From Colius striatus (Eukaryota > Chordata > Aves > Coliiformes > Coliidae): 64,000 nucleotides of DNA. Position 1 is the stretch's first letter. Each line of letters starts with the position of its first letter. The notes beneath the pieces are model-generated. The model worked only from the letters and a program-made list of their open reading frames with translations. It had not been told where the DNA came from and made no database searches. Of the stretch, positions 11,801-26,800 are shown piece by piece. The stretch covers positions 21,306,501-21,370,500 of the forward strand of contig NC_084766.1 of assembly GCF_028858725.1 (NCBI RefSeq), written 5' to 3'. A program made the translations under genes and the position numbers.

Positions 11801-14800
11801 TGAAGCTCGATGAGATGACATTGTGGTTAGACCTGAACCCTTTATTATATTTTTGCGCAAGAATGTGGAGTTTCAGTTATTTGGGACCTATGATAAAAGG
11901 TATTACAAGCATTTGTCAGGTTTGTATTGATCTTGCCTCTGAGCAGGTCCCTTTCAGCCTTATTGTGCTTGGTAGTTCTTTATAGCTTTCAGTGAATCTC
12001 AGGCTAGAGAGAAAGAGACTGTGTTAAGTAAGATATTTGAGTAGTGTGAGTTTGAAACGAAACTGCGGATGGGTACTGATAGTTTCAAACTTGTGCAGAA
12101 AAAGGTGGCTCATACCTTGCACAACTGGATCCTTACTAAAAATACCTTTATATCCTGGCTAGCTGTATGTACTGTAAAAGTGAAAGTCAACACAAGACTT
12201 TTTGTAATAAGCATTTTTTGTTATGGAGTTAGGGGGAAAAAAATTTCATGGAAACAGAAAAGGCAATTATGTGTAAATGACAGATGGGATTTTGTACTTT
12301 GCATGAGTCATTTTGGACCACACAAAGGAAACCAAGGTGGCTGGAGATGGCCAGTGAAGAATTCTACTTCCACTGTGTAAGTTAGCAGAGTTAGGCAAGA
12401 AATTATGCTCTTGAGGGCAATACTTTGGGGTAAGGCAAGAAGCAGATGCTGCAAAGCAGGCCAGAGCTCTGCTGTTTTTACACAGTGCTGTAAGGTTGAG
12501 CTAAGAAAGTTGGAAGAAAAAACTTCAAGTGGCCATTTTTCTCACCTATATATTTTAAAATAAAATTATTCATATGCAAATTGCATGTAAGCAATTGCAA
12601 TATTTTAGGAATCTGAAAGTCCTCAGAGAAATAAAATGTTTTGCTTTTCTCAGATGACATTGTTTTCCTCAGAAGCTAAAAGTGACCTCTGGTCAATGTT
12701 AACTAAGCATCTGCTGGCCTTTAAAATAGAAACATACATGCAATTGATTCATGGACTCCAGGCTACTGTCCTTCATTATTTAAGCCTTATTTCCTCTCCA
12801 TCTTCGGTCTGAATAGTTGCTTAGCAGAATTTTATGTTATGATATGAAAGCCTACTGCTTAATAAAATTGAGTACAAAAGTAAACTAAATCTAGAATTGG
12901 GCCAAGCAGTGTGGAAAATACAGTACTCTTGTACAGAATTTGTTTCACTAACCAGAAGAAATCTCCCTGCTTCTCCTCCCTGACAAGAGTGCTAAATTCT
13001 AAACACCTCTCTATCTTAAGTGCCCTCAGTTCTTGCTGCATATATTACTGTCCCAGTTGTAATTACTGGCTCACAAGTACTTAGTTGTTGATTTTTACCA
13101 CACTAACGTATGGCAATATTTATTGTACTCAAGGATACTCTTGAAATAGAGCCCAATGTGTAAAACTGGGCTGTTATTTTGGTAGTTTAAGGATTAGGAT
13201 AACCTGCCTGTATAAAACGAGATTATTTTTAGTAGCAGTCCAAGGTGCACTCAAAATTTTTTGAGGAAGTATGTGTAGTGGATGGAAAAAATAATCATTG
13301 GAACAAACTTCTCAGTTAAATGCTTCATTTGCTATTCTGGAGTTCAGGAATGATACTTCATTTGTGGGGTTTTTTGTTTATCTCTCAACATAGATATGTA
13401 TCTATATGTGCATATACTGATAATATGTTAGTCTTGAGTTCAAACAACATTGATTTTGTTCAAAAACAAAAGTATGGAAAAGATAATGATGGTAAATACA
13501 TCAGGAGAGCTAGAGTGATGTTGCTTTGCTATGTAGCTGCCACAGAGACGAAATTTATGTAACAAGTCTTCTAATGCAACACTGCTCTGGTATGAAATCT
13601 ATTTATGAATTAGATTGTTCTACTGCTTTTATAATGTTACAAGTAAGATATGTTTGCTTTACCTACTTTGAAAATGTTCATCTGCCATTAGCTGGGATCA
13701 CCATGAAAAATAACTGCTGTTCCAAATTTATTCACCTTAAATTTGCTTGTACTAGTCAATTCTGCTTTGTATCAATGAGATTTTTCTCCCTCAAAGTTTT
13801 TCTTCATTCCCAAAGCAGTCATGCATTGCTGAGTCTTTTTACTTGATGTATCTGGGCAAACAGCCAGAAATTATTGCTGTTTCTTCTGTTATAATATTGT
13901 GTTATTGCTGTTTATCAACTCAATACATAAAGTTTCAAGTTTCTCCTCAATGGAACTCCAGTGATAGATCTTAATTAATGCTTTTGAATGTCAGACAAGT
14001 AAATAAATGTATTTACAAATAAACCTGAATATTGGCAAAACATACTGAAACTGACAGTATTTATTAAACGTATTATTAAAATTCATTTTTAGTATATCTA
14101 ATTTAAGCTGCATGTATTTCAAAGAAAATTACATCACTGACATGCTACAAGTCACCGTCTTAGCACCTGCAGCCTCAGTTTACTGACATGAGAAACAGCT
14201 TCTGTCAGCAGCTGTCTCTTCCACAGACGTGGAGAGACTGTTTTCCTCATTTCAGTATTCAACTGGTTATAATTCAATTTTTTTTATCCATTTAAAATTG
14301 CATAGACAGAATGGGAGCTAAATGAAAATGACTTGTCTTTCTCAGGGTGTAAAAATAAAGTACTCTTAAGTCAGTCCATGCTGCTTTCAGAGAGTGATTT
14401 GCAATAGCAGAGCATTTTTATGGCAAGATTGTTTGGAACCATGACTTGAATTGAGTTACTATATGTCATTTTTAAAATTACTACACTTCTCTTTAAATAG
14501 TTTTAAATTCTAGCTGTGAATATGAGCAAGGTTCTATATCTATAATCAATGCCATACTCAGGGATTGAGGACGGCTTTGATCTATTATTGTCTGATGAAT
14601 TGTGGCTGAGTTTAGTCACATTGACAGTATCTGTGTCATTATCATAAGTGAAGGGATCTGCCTTTGTATTCGAGGGATTTTGTTAGCATCTATTTCCCTG
14701 CTGTGATAAATGGAGTGGAAAGTGGAGCGGTGATACTGCTTCAATGTTTAGTTAATTTAAAAAAAAAAAAACAACTCTTGGAAAAGGCTTACAGGGTTCT

Positions 14801-17800
14801 TAGACAATTCATAGAGGATTTTCGTTTAATATGTTTGACTTTTTAGGACACTTCTATGTAATGTCTTTTATCCAAAACATACATCATATTTCATAAATAC
14901 TTTAAAAACATGCAGTATAAATCAGACTAAAAAAGCATTTTAAGGATATTCGAGAAGACACTCATTAAAATGTAAGTTTGTGTATACTGCATTGGAAAAG
15001 GGTTTTGATGGGTTTCATTTGGCTGACTACCAGATGCCCACCAAACTGCACTAACACTCCCTATCATCAAAAGGACATGAGGAGAAAGTAAGAAGGAAAA
15101 GCTCATGGATTGAGATGAAGACAGGGAGTCCACTTTCCAATTAATGTCACAGGCAAAACAGACTTGAGTATATTAATTTACTGACAGTTTTCTTGCGTGA
15201 TGTGAATACTACTGTATGTATACCAGTGCATGTTACTGATGTAATACCAGTGTGTCTTATGTAAGTACAATATTTTGTTGTTTTCCCTAATAATGACTTG
15301 GAACACAGGCTACCAGCTTTCTTTGTTTGGGTTTTTTTTTACCAGCAGCATGTCAGCAATTCAGTTGTGAAAATCTGGTTTTCTTTCTTTGTTTTTGTAA
15401 TAGGCAAATCATTTCTTTGCAACTTGGCCCAAGAGCTTATCCTTTCAGAAGGCTTTAGACAGGAGACAGATGGGCCAGTTTTCTCCTTCCATTGGCAGGA
15501 GGTAGTGCTTTGTTCACAAAGATAGTTACAAACTCAGGACACAGTTTTATTTTCCTTCAATTAGTCATGTCCATCATGAGCATGTGGTAAGAAAAATACT
15601 TGGATGAGCAGTGCTTTAAAGATGTAGAATCAACCAGCGAGTTTTCCTTAGTGCTTATATACCTGTGTTTTAGTGGCTAGATGTATGTGACTGCATTTTA
15701 TATATCATTCTTTACTTTTTTTAATAAGTGAGAGACCTACCATCCATTTGCCTTGACGTACGACAGAAGCAGCGCATCTCCATAGATACACTACCCCAAG
15801 AACTGAAAGCACCAATCCCTCCTGAACCTTCCCTTCCCATCCGAACCAAAACTGTGAAAGATTTTCAGTAAGTTACGCTGGTGCTTGTCAAAGTGTACTT
15901 TATTTCTTTGGCCTTTCTTTACTTTGTCCTAATGCATACATTTGATTTTGTTAATCTCAAATGAGAAAACAATTCAGTAGGAGTGAGAAGTAGTCCAATT
16001 GTGATGGTGGGATTGATAACTCCAGTTAAGTATGAAAGTTATCAGAATACTTTCTCTAGCTTGAATTGTTGTTCTGTTCAAGAAATGGCAGAGCTTGTAC
16101 TTCAGAGTTAGAAACTCAGTTCGTGACATTCAGTAGATGTTTCATTTTGGGGGAAAAAAAACATACGGCTTATTGTAAACTGGAAAATCCCTTTCAGTCT
16201 TAGGTATTTTATTTGTCCTACCAATGGATGTGTCTTGTCCGTTGAGGTACTGGGCATCCTCAATCTTGTGTGAAATACTGTACATCAGATACATACCTGT
16301 GTAACATCATGTTTGAGGACCTGGTGGTTATGTGGACTGCACTATTTCTGTCTTTGGCTAAAAGTGCAGATGATGTTTCTTCATGCATTATGTTAATTTT
16401 CATACTTTTTATGCATACTTTCTTCTGCATTATGTTAATTTTATGCTGAGTGCCAGTTTTCAATGGCAAAGTTCAATGGCAAAAACTTACTTCATTTTCA
16501 TGTATCCTTGCTTCTTATGTGACCAGCATTTTAAGCAATGTCACTGCAAGCTATGCTAGCAATTCTCTCTAAGAGGCACGATGCTTTAAGTTTGCCTATG
16601 TAAAAAGAGTTTAATTTGGGCAGACTATATATGTTGCTGACCCATAACACTGATTAAGCTAGAGGTAGAATTGATAGTGTCTTGTGTTCCACTTCTGTTA
16701 TTCCAGACCCATAGAGACCTTTAATCAAAACTGTATCTGCATTAGATTTTTTCTAGGACTGTTATAGTGCTCGACACATGAAGCTTGATTGACTTAGCTA
16801 GGCTAGCAGAAGTTCCCTGGGAAACCACCTGAGTCATTTTGAACTAATATCAGCTGTTCCCCTGAGGTCAAGTCTACACCACAAAGCTTTGCTTGCTTCA
16901 CTGTGGGTGCAAGGCAATAGGAAGCATTTTATCTTTACTTAAGATGTTCCCCAAAATTGTGATATTGACACTGTCATTTGAGAAAATGGCATAACTTCAA
17001 AAAACTAATGGCATGAGACATGTCAACAGTAGGGGATTCTGCCTGCAATACATGAACATGTATTGGCAGAGTGTTTCTTTAGCGTGGATATGATCTCAGA
17101 GGATTATTTACTAATTCATTAAAGTGTAGCTTGCTTTTTTTATTTAGCCTTAGCACCCACAGAGCAACATTATGCTACTATAACACCCTGGAGTGTCTTG
17201 CAGTAGGATAATCTCAGTCAGGAAATAAGTACTGCTAGGAAGAAGCCTGATTCTTCTGATCTTGAAACAGATGGGGAAAAAATTAAATTGCAATTGCTGC
17301 AAGACATGTAGATGCATATACTCTTCATTGCTCTTTTCTGTGTTTAAAATTGTGTGCATTCAATGAGGAAAAGGAATACTTTTTGGTTAGTCGTGATGTG
17401 AATTTGGTGGAAATAGAAAGAGGGATGAAAGAATTTGACAAGAGCTCATCCTTTATTGGTAATCAGATGGTCTTAAGGGTGGAAATATTTTCTACGTTCA
17501 GATTTTTTTTATCTATTGACTGCTGCCTAATTATGAAATTATAAAGAATTTTATTCTTTCAAATAAAGTATTAAAAAGTCATTAGCATTTTTTATGTATT
17601 TCACTGATGACTTTTTGAAAACATGTAGTACATCAGTATTGCCTGTGGGGGAGCAAACTGGGATTTATATCACCAACACTGTAGATTGCTAAAATAAAAT
17701 TCTGCTTCAAAGGTTGATTGGGGTTGGTTTGTTTGTTAAATGTATGATATTACATTAAATTTTGTGTGCTGATACTTACTCTAAGGTCCAATATTTAAAG

Positions 17801-20800
17801 GACTTAAAGAGTAAATTCAGAGATTTTGCTGTCCCTTTAAGGATCATGTACAGTCTCATCCAAAGATTAAATTCTATTTGAAAATTTTGAAGATAAATAA
17901 GACTTTGTACAAATTACAGTTTGACTAGTTTAGGAGACTTAATACTTAAATTAGTCTCAGATTCTATCATGTCAGTATATCTTCAATGTAACTCTGTTCT
18001 GGTAATTATCTTAACATACTGAACTGTGACACCGTAAATTAACATTTTTTAATATGAGATGTTGCTCAGGTGTATTAAACACAAACTACTCTTTTGTTCT
18101 GTTGTAATACTGTGATCTTAAGATGACAAGGAAGATGTTAAAAAGATAACTGGTATTGTACTTGTCTATCATCTCAGTGTGCTTAATGAGGAAAGCTTTA
18201 GAGTTATGGTACAGTCTAAAGTCTGAAATGGTTAGGAAGACCTAACACTTATATTACCAATATTTTAATGTATTCTTTCTAGGGATGATATGGAAAAGGC
18301 TAAGTCATCGGGAGATTGGAAAGCTGTACATGATTTTTATACTACAACGTTTGATTCTTTCCTGGAGATAAATGCTGCATTTAAGGTAGAAAATAATTCA
18401 TAATACTATGTAGTACTTACAGTGCTGTATATCTTCAAAGTGTTTACAAAAAACATCAGTTAAAGGCTTGCAGCTACTTACTTAAGGTCACTAAGATCAT
18501 TTTATCATGATCTCATCTGCCTTTAGTAGACAGCCTGTTACGTCATTGATTTATTGATTCCTTTTTATTTCAAATATAGTGCAGATTTTAATTTCCAGTA
18601 TATTTTGCAACACTTTGACTGTGTAAATACATTTTACTCAAACTGTAGTTTAAAAACACACAAGTTAGGGCAGCTAATATGGAAGCCCAGGCAAATCGGG
18701 AAAGAGAAATTCCTTGTCTCTAAAAAAAGCATGATATGGACTCAAGTAGTATAGCTGTTGTGTTGTGATCATATACCGTTTTCCATGAGAAAGGTTGTGC
18801 TTGTGGTTGGAAACTTTATGAATTCGTGCTAAATTATTATTTTCTGAAAAATGTGCTTATGATATTTAATATGGACAGTAGGGCATGAACCTAGACAAAA
18901 AAACTGTGACTTTTACCTTACAAGTACTGAATGCTTATGATTTTGTTGCTCTTGTCTGATGATGCATTGACAGAGATGTAAGAGGAAAATTTGATGTGAT
19001 TCATTGTTTGAAATTACATTTTTAAAACAGAATGACAAGGTAATGGAGTTACATTGACAATGTGTAGGATTACTATTGTTTATCTTCATCTTTCAGATAT
19101 TAATAAAAGCAACTTAGTCTCTTATGTTTTGATAAGGAAAATAAACATTTATATATGTATGTGTTTTGTTTAAATTTGCTGTTAGACTTTTAGTTTTCAA
19201 GATAGCTAGAACACTGAAAACATTTGAAACCCAAAATGCTTTGTGTATTATCTAATTCACAGAAGGATACCAGTTCTTCATTTAATACCATTGAGGATTC
19301 TGGAATCAACACAAAATTTGTGAATGTCGTCTATGATGCCTTATTAAATACTGTAAGTAGAAGAAAAAAGTCGATGTTTTAAAATGTTATAACAATTATT
19401 TCAGCAAAGAAATGTGTTAAGAAACAAATTGTACCAAAAGGTTTTCTCAAACACAGTTTTTGAAGAATCTCTCGAAACATACTTAAAATGGTCCTATGAG
19501 AATTGCCGTAGAATCATGAAAACTGCTGTAGTAAGGGAGGAGGAAGTTGTTGGTACTAGTAATGCACAGCCTATACAGTTACAGATCTCAAAGACTGCTT
19601 GCAAGATACAGCTTGACTTTGATGGATCACTGCATGCTGGGAAATAAGGAAAGTGTGAAGATGGCAGTAGCAAAAAGTAGGTACTGTACCCAGTAAAGGA
19701 AGGACAGGAGTAACTTAGAAATTATATTTACAGTTTTTAAGTTGTTGAAAGCCACTATTGGCACAACTCAAGGCCTCAGCTAATAGTCTGTGACACAAAG
19801 GTTTCTTAACTGGCTTGATTGACAAGCAAAACGAACTTACTTGTTTGTACAATGTCTTCTGTATGATATGTATAATTACATCAGAGATTGTTTTTCCTCT
19901 CTTTTTTCCCATAGCCTCAAGATGTTCAAAAATCAGTCCTAAAAGGAGTAATAAATGGTCTGCTACAGGAATGGAAAGGGTAATTGTAATTGTTTGCATT
20001 AGTGCTTTGCCAAAACTTAGAGCAGATATACGTTTTGTCTTTGTTGTTTTAGCCAAAGAAAGAAAATGTTCTGATAATTACTTAACTCGTAAGAACTTTT
20101 TTCCTTGTGGCAAATCTGCTGAAATATATCTTGAACTCTGTAAGTTGATAGTGAACCTCTGAGAGGCACACCCAGACCCAGCCATACATTCCTCAACAAA
20201 ATCTCAGCTGCTTGTTACCAGGGCAATCTTTTGGGCACCTGAACTGTGAGATGAATAAAGGAACTCATCTTCTAAGACTGAAGTACATTTTTTTGCCCAC
20301 TCCCTAACAGCAGCCTCTATATATATGTGTATATGTGTTTTGGCCTACAGAATTCCTTGATCCAAAATTTACTTTACAGTACCATTGTTGTGTGGCAATA
20401 GCATGGAAAGGGCAGTGCAGGATGCAGGAAGGGATAGCCCAAAGACAGGAGGGTTTGGGCATGACTTTTTAGCAAGAAGCAATAGAAGTGAGAATGTGTA
20501 GTTCAATTCACAAAAAGATATAGCAAGAGACAGCACCTTATTGTCACTCACCTGTGACCCAGCCCTTGGCTATCCGTTTTTACCTTATATTACCTTATCT
20601 GTGCTGTTGTTGCATGTGTATTTATGGTTATGTGAAACTCTTGAAGCAGATAAATAGCAAGTACAGATGCTGCAGTGGTAGAAGTTCATGGAAAATTTTG
20701 GCAGGAAACATGAAAGGTGAGGCAGATAAACTCTTCTGTGGTGTCACCCAAGATAGACAAATAAACAACAGCACAAACTTCCATCCTTAGAACACTTCTT

Positions 20801-23800
20801 ACTCTTCAGTTCTTACTTTGTTTTTCTCTCTTGTGTCATAAAAGAATAATGCTAAAATAGCCTACTGCCTTTAGAGAATGGTCAGAATCTTTTAAGTGTC
20901 TTCTTCAGTTTCTGAGAGCAGTGAAGATCCTTCAAGATGATATTCTACACATATTGTCCAAGTTAAATTGTAGAGTGCATGATTTTATGACTCTTAATGT
21001 GTATATATGATATGGTTCTGCTGATTATTTCATTCATTCTTAGGCCACGAACAAAAGATGACCTTAGAGCATACTGTATACTTTTACAGGTAAGAAAAAT
21101 ATAGTATTTGTACTTAATTACATGTCTGCTTAACTTATAATCTATAAACCAGTATACTATGCAAACAAGATACTTTATATAGCTGAGATACTTCACATTT
21201 GTTGTCAGAATGGATTAAAATAGGGAAGCAGTGTAGGATATGGCGTGGTGGGAATGGGAACTCAGTGGAAGATAGTTGATGGGGAAGGATTGCATAGATT
21301 AAAATTATGAACTAATTAATTAGACATGTAATGTTTCTTACAGTTTTGTGGGTGGAAGAACAAATGTTTTATCAGTCTACTTGTTCTCATTTCTTCCTTA
21401 TTCCTGGATTTGCTTTATTGGTATACTATAACCCTGATCTTTCCAGAAAGTTTCAGTATATGCACTTTTCGGTATTGCTGTAACTTTCTCCAGTGTTGCA
21501 TTTTATACAACAGACTTTCTGCCAGTGTATCTGACTGGCTACATTGTCTGATTTCTGTCTGTGTTAACCTATTACCTTTGTTACTATAGTTGATTCGGAT
21601 CTGTAGCAAATTTCCCCTTTAAATTTTGCCAGTGTAGGTAACACCTCTCCCCACAAGGAGAGGTTTCTGCCATTATTTGACAAGATCAGAGAGGAATCTA
21701 ATTTCTTTGAGACCATAGTTTTCTTCTCTGGGTTGATACACTAGCTGTGAATTATAAGGAATATATCCTGCTGAAAAGTGGAAACGTGTGAAATCATACA
21801 TAAGAGGGGAAAATGAGTTTTGCTTGATGTGCAAGAAGACAGGAGCTATGAGAATCCTTATTACTGAGATGGGAAAGCACATCACTCAGAGGAGTGTAAT
21901 TTGTGCTACACAGTAAATGATAATCCAGAAAAATATACTGAGTGCTGCCTTTATTACCCATGGGCTTTCTTTTGACGCAAAAATATCATGTTTTTGCAAC
22001 ATAGAAGTTATAGAAATTGCAAGTATTTTTTTCTCATAGTTTTACTGCTGTCACAGCAATTTTGTGAATTCCTTTCCTGTGTAATTGTATTGGCAACCAC
22101 AAGCATAAGAAAAAATCCTAATGACTATTTTCCTTTTATGCAGTTTATTAACCTAACACATCTTTTTAATCTTTTTCAGAATCCTCAATTTAGTAACACT
22201 TCTACTTATGTCATCTATGCTCACTTGCTAAGACAGATAGCAGCCTTAACAGAAGCTGACCATCATTTCCTAGTGCACTGGTCTAAAAAGTAAAAAAACC
22301 AAAACAACCTAAAACAAAAATTCCATTTTCAGGATTACAATTGTTACTGTCTTTCCATTGATGTTGACTGTTTTATAAATTAAATGAAAGTTAATTTAAT
22401 TGACCAAAGAGATTGTTTTTGTTGTTTTCAAAGAGCAGTTGGACATAGTCCAATAAGTGATACTGATTTATAGATGTAAATTGTACGTAATGTGTAACAA
22501 TGGGTATCTTTATGCAAAAAAGGCTAAAGTGCAGAATAACTTGTGTAAGTTACTCTACCAAAACACATGCACAATAACTTATATATGTAAATCTTTTTAG
22601 ATACATATTTAAAGAGTATTATTACTGCAGACATCTTTATGATTTTCATTTAAATAAAGGTTTATCTTGCATAATTTGCAAAAGATACTGTAACTTGACT
22701 GTATACTATGAAAACCAGAAATGAAATAAAGTCCTTGCTTGGTAAGGTAATAGAGATGGTGAGAGAGTGTAGATTTTTAATTAATTGAAATAACTCTGTT
22801 AATAAAGTCATATGAGGATAACTGCCCAAAGAGCAGCTTTTAAGTTTGTGTGCAGATTGCCTTCTGTATAATGACTGTGCGATAGGTTCAGTGTGGGATA
22901 GAAGAAACCCCGCCGTGTTCGGCCATATTCACAATTCCCCAGTCTCCTAGGGTATCTGTTAATAAAGGATTTTGCGCTCTGCAAGGGTGAAAATTATATT
23001 TCCCTTTCCCCACCCTGTAATGTGTCTAGATTGGCTTGAAATTGTGGTCATAAATTATTTCATTTCAATCAGTGTTTGCAAATAAGGTTTACCCTCTTGG
23101 TTAAGGATGCAATAGAGTTGTTGATGTTTTTATTCTTAAAACATGTATTAGAAATCTAAAACATTAAAGTAGGAGAGCTTGTATTTTAAAAAGGATGCTT
23201 TACTATATCTGCACATATATGTATTGTTATGGAAGTGGTGCAGGACATAATTTAAAATGTGCACTTGTCACAAGCGTATGAAGTACTTTCCACTCTTATT
23301 TTGAGATACTTAGTTCTATTGAACAAAAAAAATTCAGAGTTCTTCAGTATTCAGGCTGCAGGATGAAATAGCTAAGGATGTTTGCTTTCTTTTTGATTAC
23401 TAGATGTCAAGAAAAAATGATTGTATCACTTTTAAATCACAGACATTAAAAAGCATAGTTAGGGGTGCACTGATGAGCATTGCTGGGTGGCAATATTTAC
23501 AAGCATGCTGCTTCAAACTTTACATTTGCAGTTTTGTTTTTATACATAGGACAAAGTCATGTTTTATTTTAAAAAGATTAAATTGAAATTTGATAATCTA
23601 AACTTTATTATGGAGAGTAATCTCAGGAGAATAACTGTGGCATATTTACTTTAGGATTTCACAGAAGAGATTCAAGCAGCTGGTGGACAGGTTACTGCAA
23701 TTTATTTCTTTACGCCTGTTTCCTGCAAAACCTGAAGAGTTTCCACCTATGGTGAAATGTACCTGGTGGATTCCATCAGCAGCCAAAGTCCTAGCTTTAT

Positions 23801-26800
23801 TTAGTAGGTGTTTTTCTTGAACCCTGTATGCATATGTATTCATTTGTGTGTATATGTATGTATGTATGTTTGTGTGTATGCATATACATATGGGGAGGAT
23901 AGTTTATACCTCTCCCATTCTGAGGGAGACTGGAAATGATGGTGGCACAGTATGAACTACAAAATAAGGCCAAAAATCAACAAGCAACAAAAAACATCTA
24001 TTGGCAAATCTTCATTTTTTCTTTCTAGTAGAGGATAGTTGCTGTGTGTCACTTTCCTGAGCAAATAACCAAAGGTCATTCAGACAAAAATCCACAGAAG
24101 TTAAGGTCTCCCTTAGATTTATGAAATAAAATAAATTGTTTTAAATATGTAATTGCCAGAATTTCTTTTTTAATTAACTTATCCCCACAGAAGTATTTAG
24201 GATCTTAGATAAGTTAGACAATACATATGCCTCCTAAGTCCAATACTACAGCTTAATAAAAACCCTAAATCCCCAACCCCCTCAACACAGCACAGGAAAT
24301 GTGACCATTGCAAATGCAAACCTTCTTCTCCACTCCTTCTCAATAGCATGGTGATTAGAGCATTTACTATGGAAATTAGAGGCTTAAGGAGTCCACTTTT
24401 CTTGAGGGGTAAAACCCTCCTTCTCCTTCCATTCTAAGGAGAAAATGAAATCACCAAGTGAAAATTAAGGTTGGAATACATCTGCACAGTCCTGCCTGTC
24501 CAGAGTAACAGTTAAGACATATAAACTCAACTGTATCTGAAGACAACACGTGTTGTCTAGTTATCTGTAAAGATTTGCTATTTCTTTATCTCTGGGAAAA
24601 GGGTTATTTAGTACTTTGAAATATGTTACCTACTGTCTGATTGATCAAAATTTAATTATGTCTAAGTACAAATAGAGAAAATTTACAACCTGTTTGACAT
24701 GATATGAATGTTAAATAATGAAATAGCATGTGAATTGGTTTTCTTCATTTGGTACTCAGTTTTTGAACTGGGGAGTCTAGATGGTGTAGAGGAAAAGGCA
24801 TATTTTTGCATACGTTTTGTGCCCCTTCCTTTCCATCCCTTTTGCAATGAGGCATCAAACTCAAACTGATAATTGTTAACTAGAAAGCATGTAGATGTTA
24901 TATCCATAGCTATGCTTGAAATTAAATGAAAGTGATTAAGAAAGCCATCTCCTTTTTAATTGATTTCAGCAGAACACAGCATTCTTCATTTGTGAAACCT
25001 TAGCTTGGTGTATGTCATTAAGTGAGCTAGAGTCAAATGGGGGTTCTCATATCATAAATGGGATGAACTAAGGATTTACTATTTGCTATGACAATTAATA
25101 TGTTGTCATATGGTGTTACGTTACAATTGTAATTCTGTAGCTAGGACTGAGACAAATTTATTAGGAGTTGATTTGGCTTAAAGTTTCTGAGGTTACTGGT
25201 GTTCAGAATGCCTAGAAAACAGATGTGCTAAATCCAGGCAGTATTTTAAAAGACATTTCTGTTTTCTTTGTAGATGCTGCAAATAGTCTGATCAGCCCTC
25301 CTATTATTTCATATACGGATTTCTATAATTCTACTCTTGATCATATTGATCTTATGGAAGAATATCATAACTGGCAATGTTGTGGAAACTCTCACAGGTA
25401 AGAGGAATAACTTATTGATTCTGGTTAAGTAATATTTCACAGCACTATATCAGCACCACAATCAAATACTGTTTGCTACTGTATAGATGCAAGATGCTGA
25501 TAATGAGTTCATTATTTATTAGAAAATGGATCTTGCTACAAACATATTTTGACTTCATAAAAAGTGATGTTTTCACACCATAGAAAGTGGTAGTATATGC
25601 ATGCTTACCATTTAATCACATAATTGAAGGGGTTGGAAGGGAGTTCTAAACATAGCTAACTAACCTGCATATATGTGGCTCCGATCATGTTAGTTTCCAG
25701 TTAAATCAATTATTTCTGCTACAAGAAAGTAAGCACACAATTTTAGACAGTCTTTAGTGACTCAAAACTTGAAAAGGTATTTGTCTTCTTGTGAGAGGCA
25801 ACCAGCAGGAACATCTAGAGAAAGATACATTTCATCTGTCTGTTAAAGTCTTGTTAACATTTTCTTAATAAAAATGGGTTTTTGTATAGCTGTGTTTCTC
25901 AGCTTACTGGTATGTATCAGTTTTTACAGCTCACAAGATCAATTACAATTTCCCCAGATTTCAAGACTAATTCCAGTAAGAATTATACAGTAAGCTAATA
26001 AGACATCAGATATACAAATGTGTTTTTTCTTTACTGCGTGTACAGTTGTCCTTGCCTTTAGCAGTGGTTGAGGAATCTTGCAGAGTATAATTTGCTCCAC
26101 CAAAGCAGGTATTTTAGGCTAGACTTCTGTCTGATACTCTGCTTGAGAAGGAAGGAAAAAAACTTCAAAACAAGAAACTCACCAATACCCAGGATGTGTG
26201 ATAGCAATAAATGTGCAGTAGGCTTTGCATAGTCTCAGTCAAAGCATGGGAATTTGAATACTGGCTTAAAAATCTGGTTTTTGGGGTTTTTTTCCCTAGC
26301 ACCATCTGGCTCTTTTGGCACCCACATCCAAACTTATAAGAGGGCTATGAGATTTCTACCTGCTCCAATTCTTTTCATTTAGCTAGGACACTGGAATTCA
26401 GTATGGATCAAAACGAAGTTTGTTGATACAGTGTATTTTCACTGCAATTAAATAGTAGAATATGGCTGTGATCTGCTATTTCACAAGTCCTAAACAATTG
26501 TAACGCCAGGCTAAACCTGAAGGACTGGTGGAAAATCTGTTACTTGGAAAATTAGTTCTGCAGCAAATAATCCAAACTAGAAATATTTCTACTGTGTACC
26601 AAAGAACATTGCACTGACTTAGTTGTGGGGTTTTTTTATTTTAACAAGATGATATTATCATTTTCTTTAGGGTAGCAATTAAAATTTAGTATTTAAAACA
26701 GATGATGGCTGATTTTTATTAGATCTCTTGGTAATGATAGGTGCTTTATTGAAGATACGTATTATTACTAATTAGAATTTGTAATAGTATTTGCAAATAA

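Noticed and set aside
23655-23665. Alternative acceptor for exon 9 at the second AG (CACAG|AAG)
   Set aside because: It would break phase with exon 8 (two leftover bases) and drop residues matching human; the upstream AG restores both.
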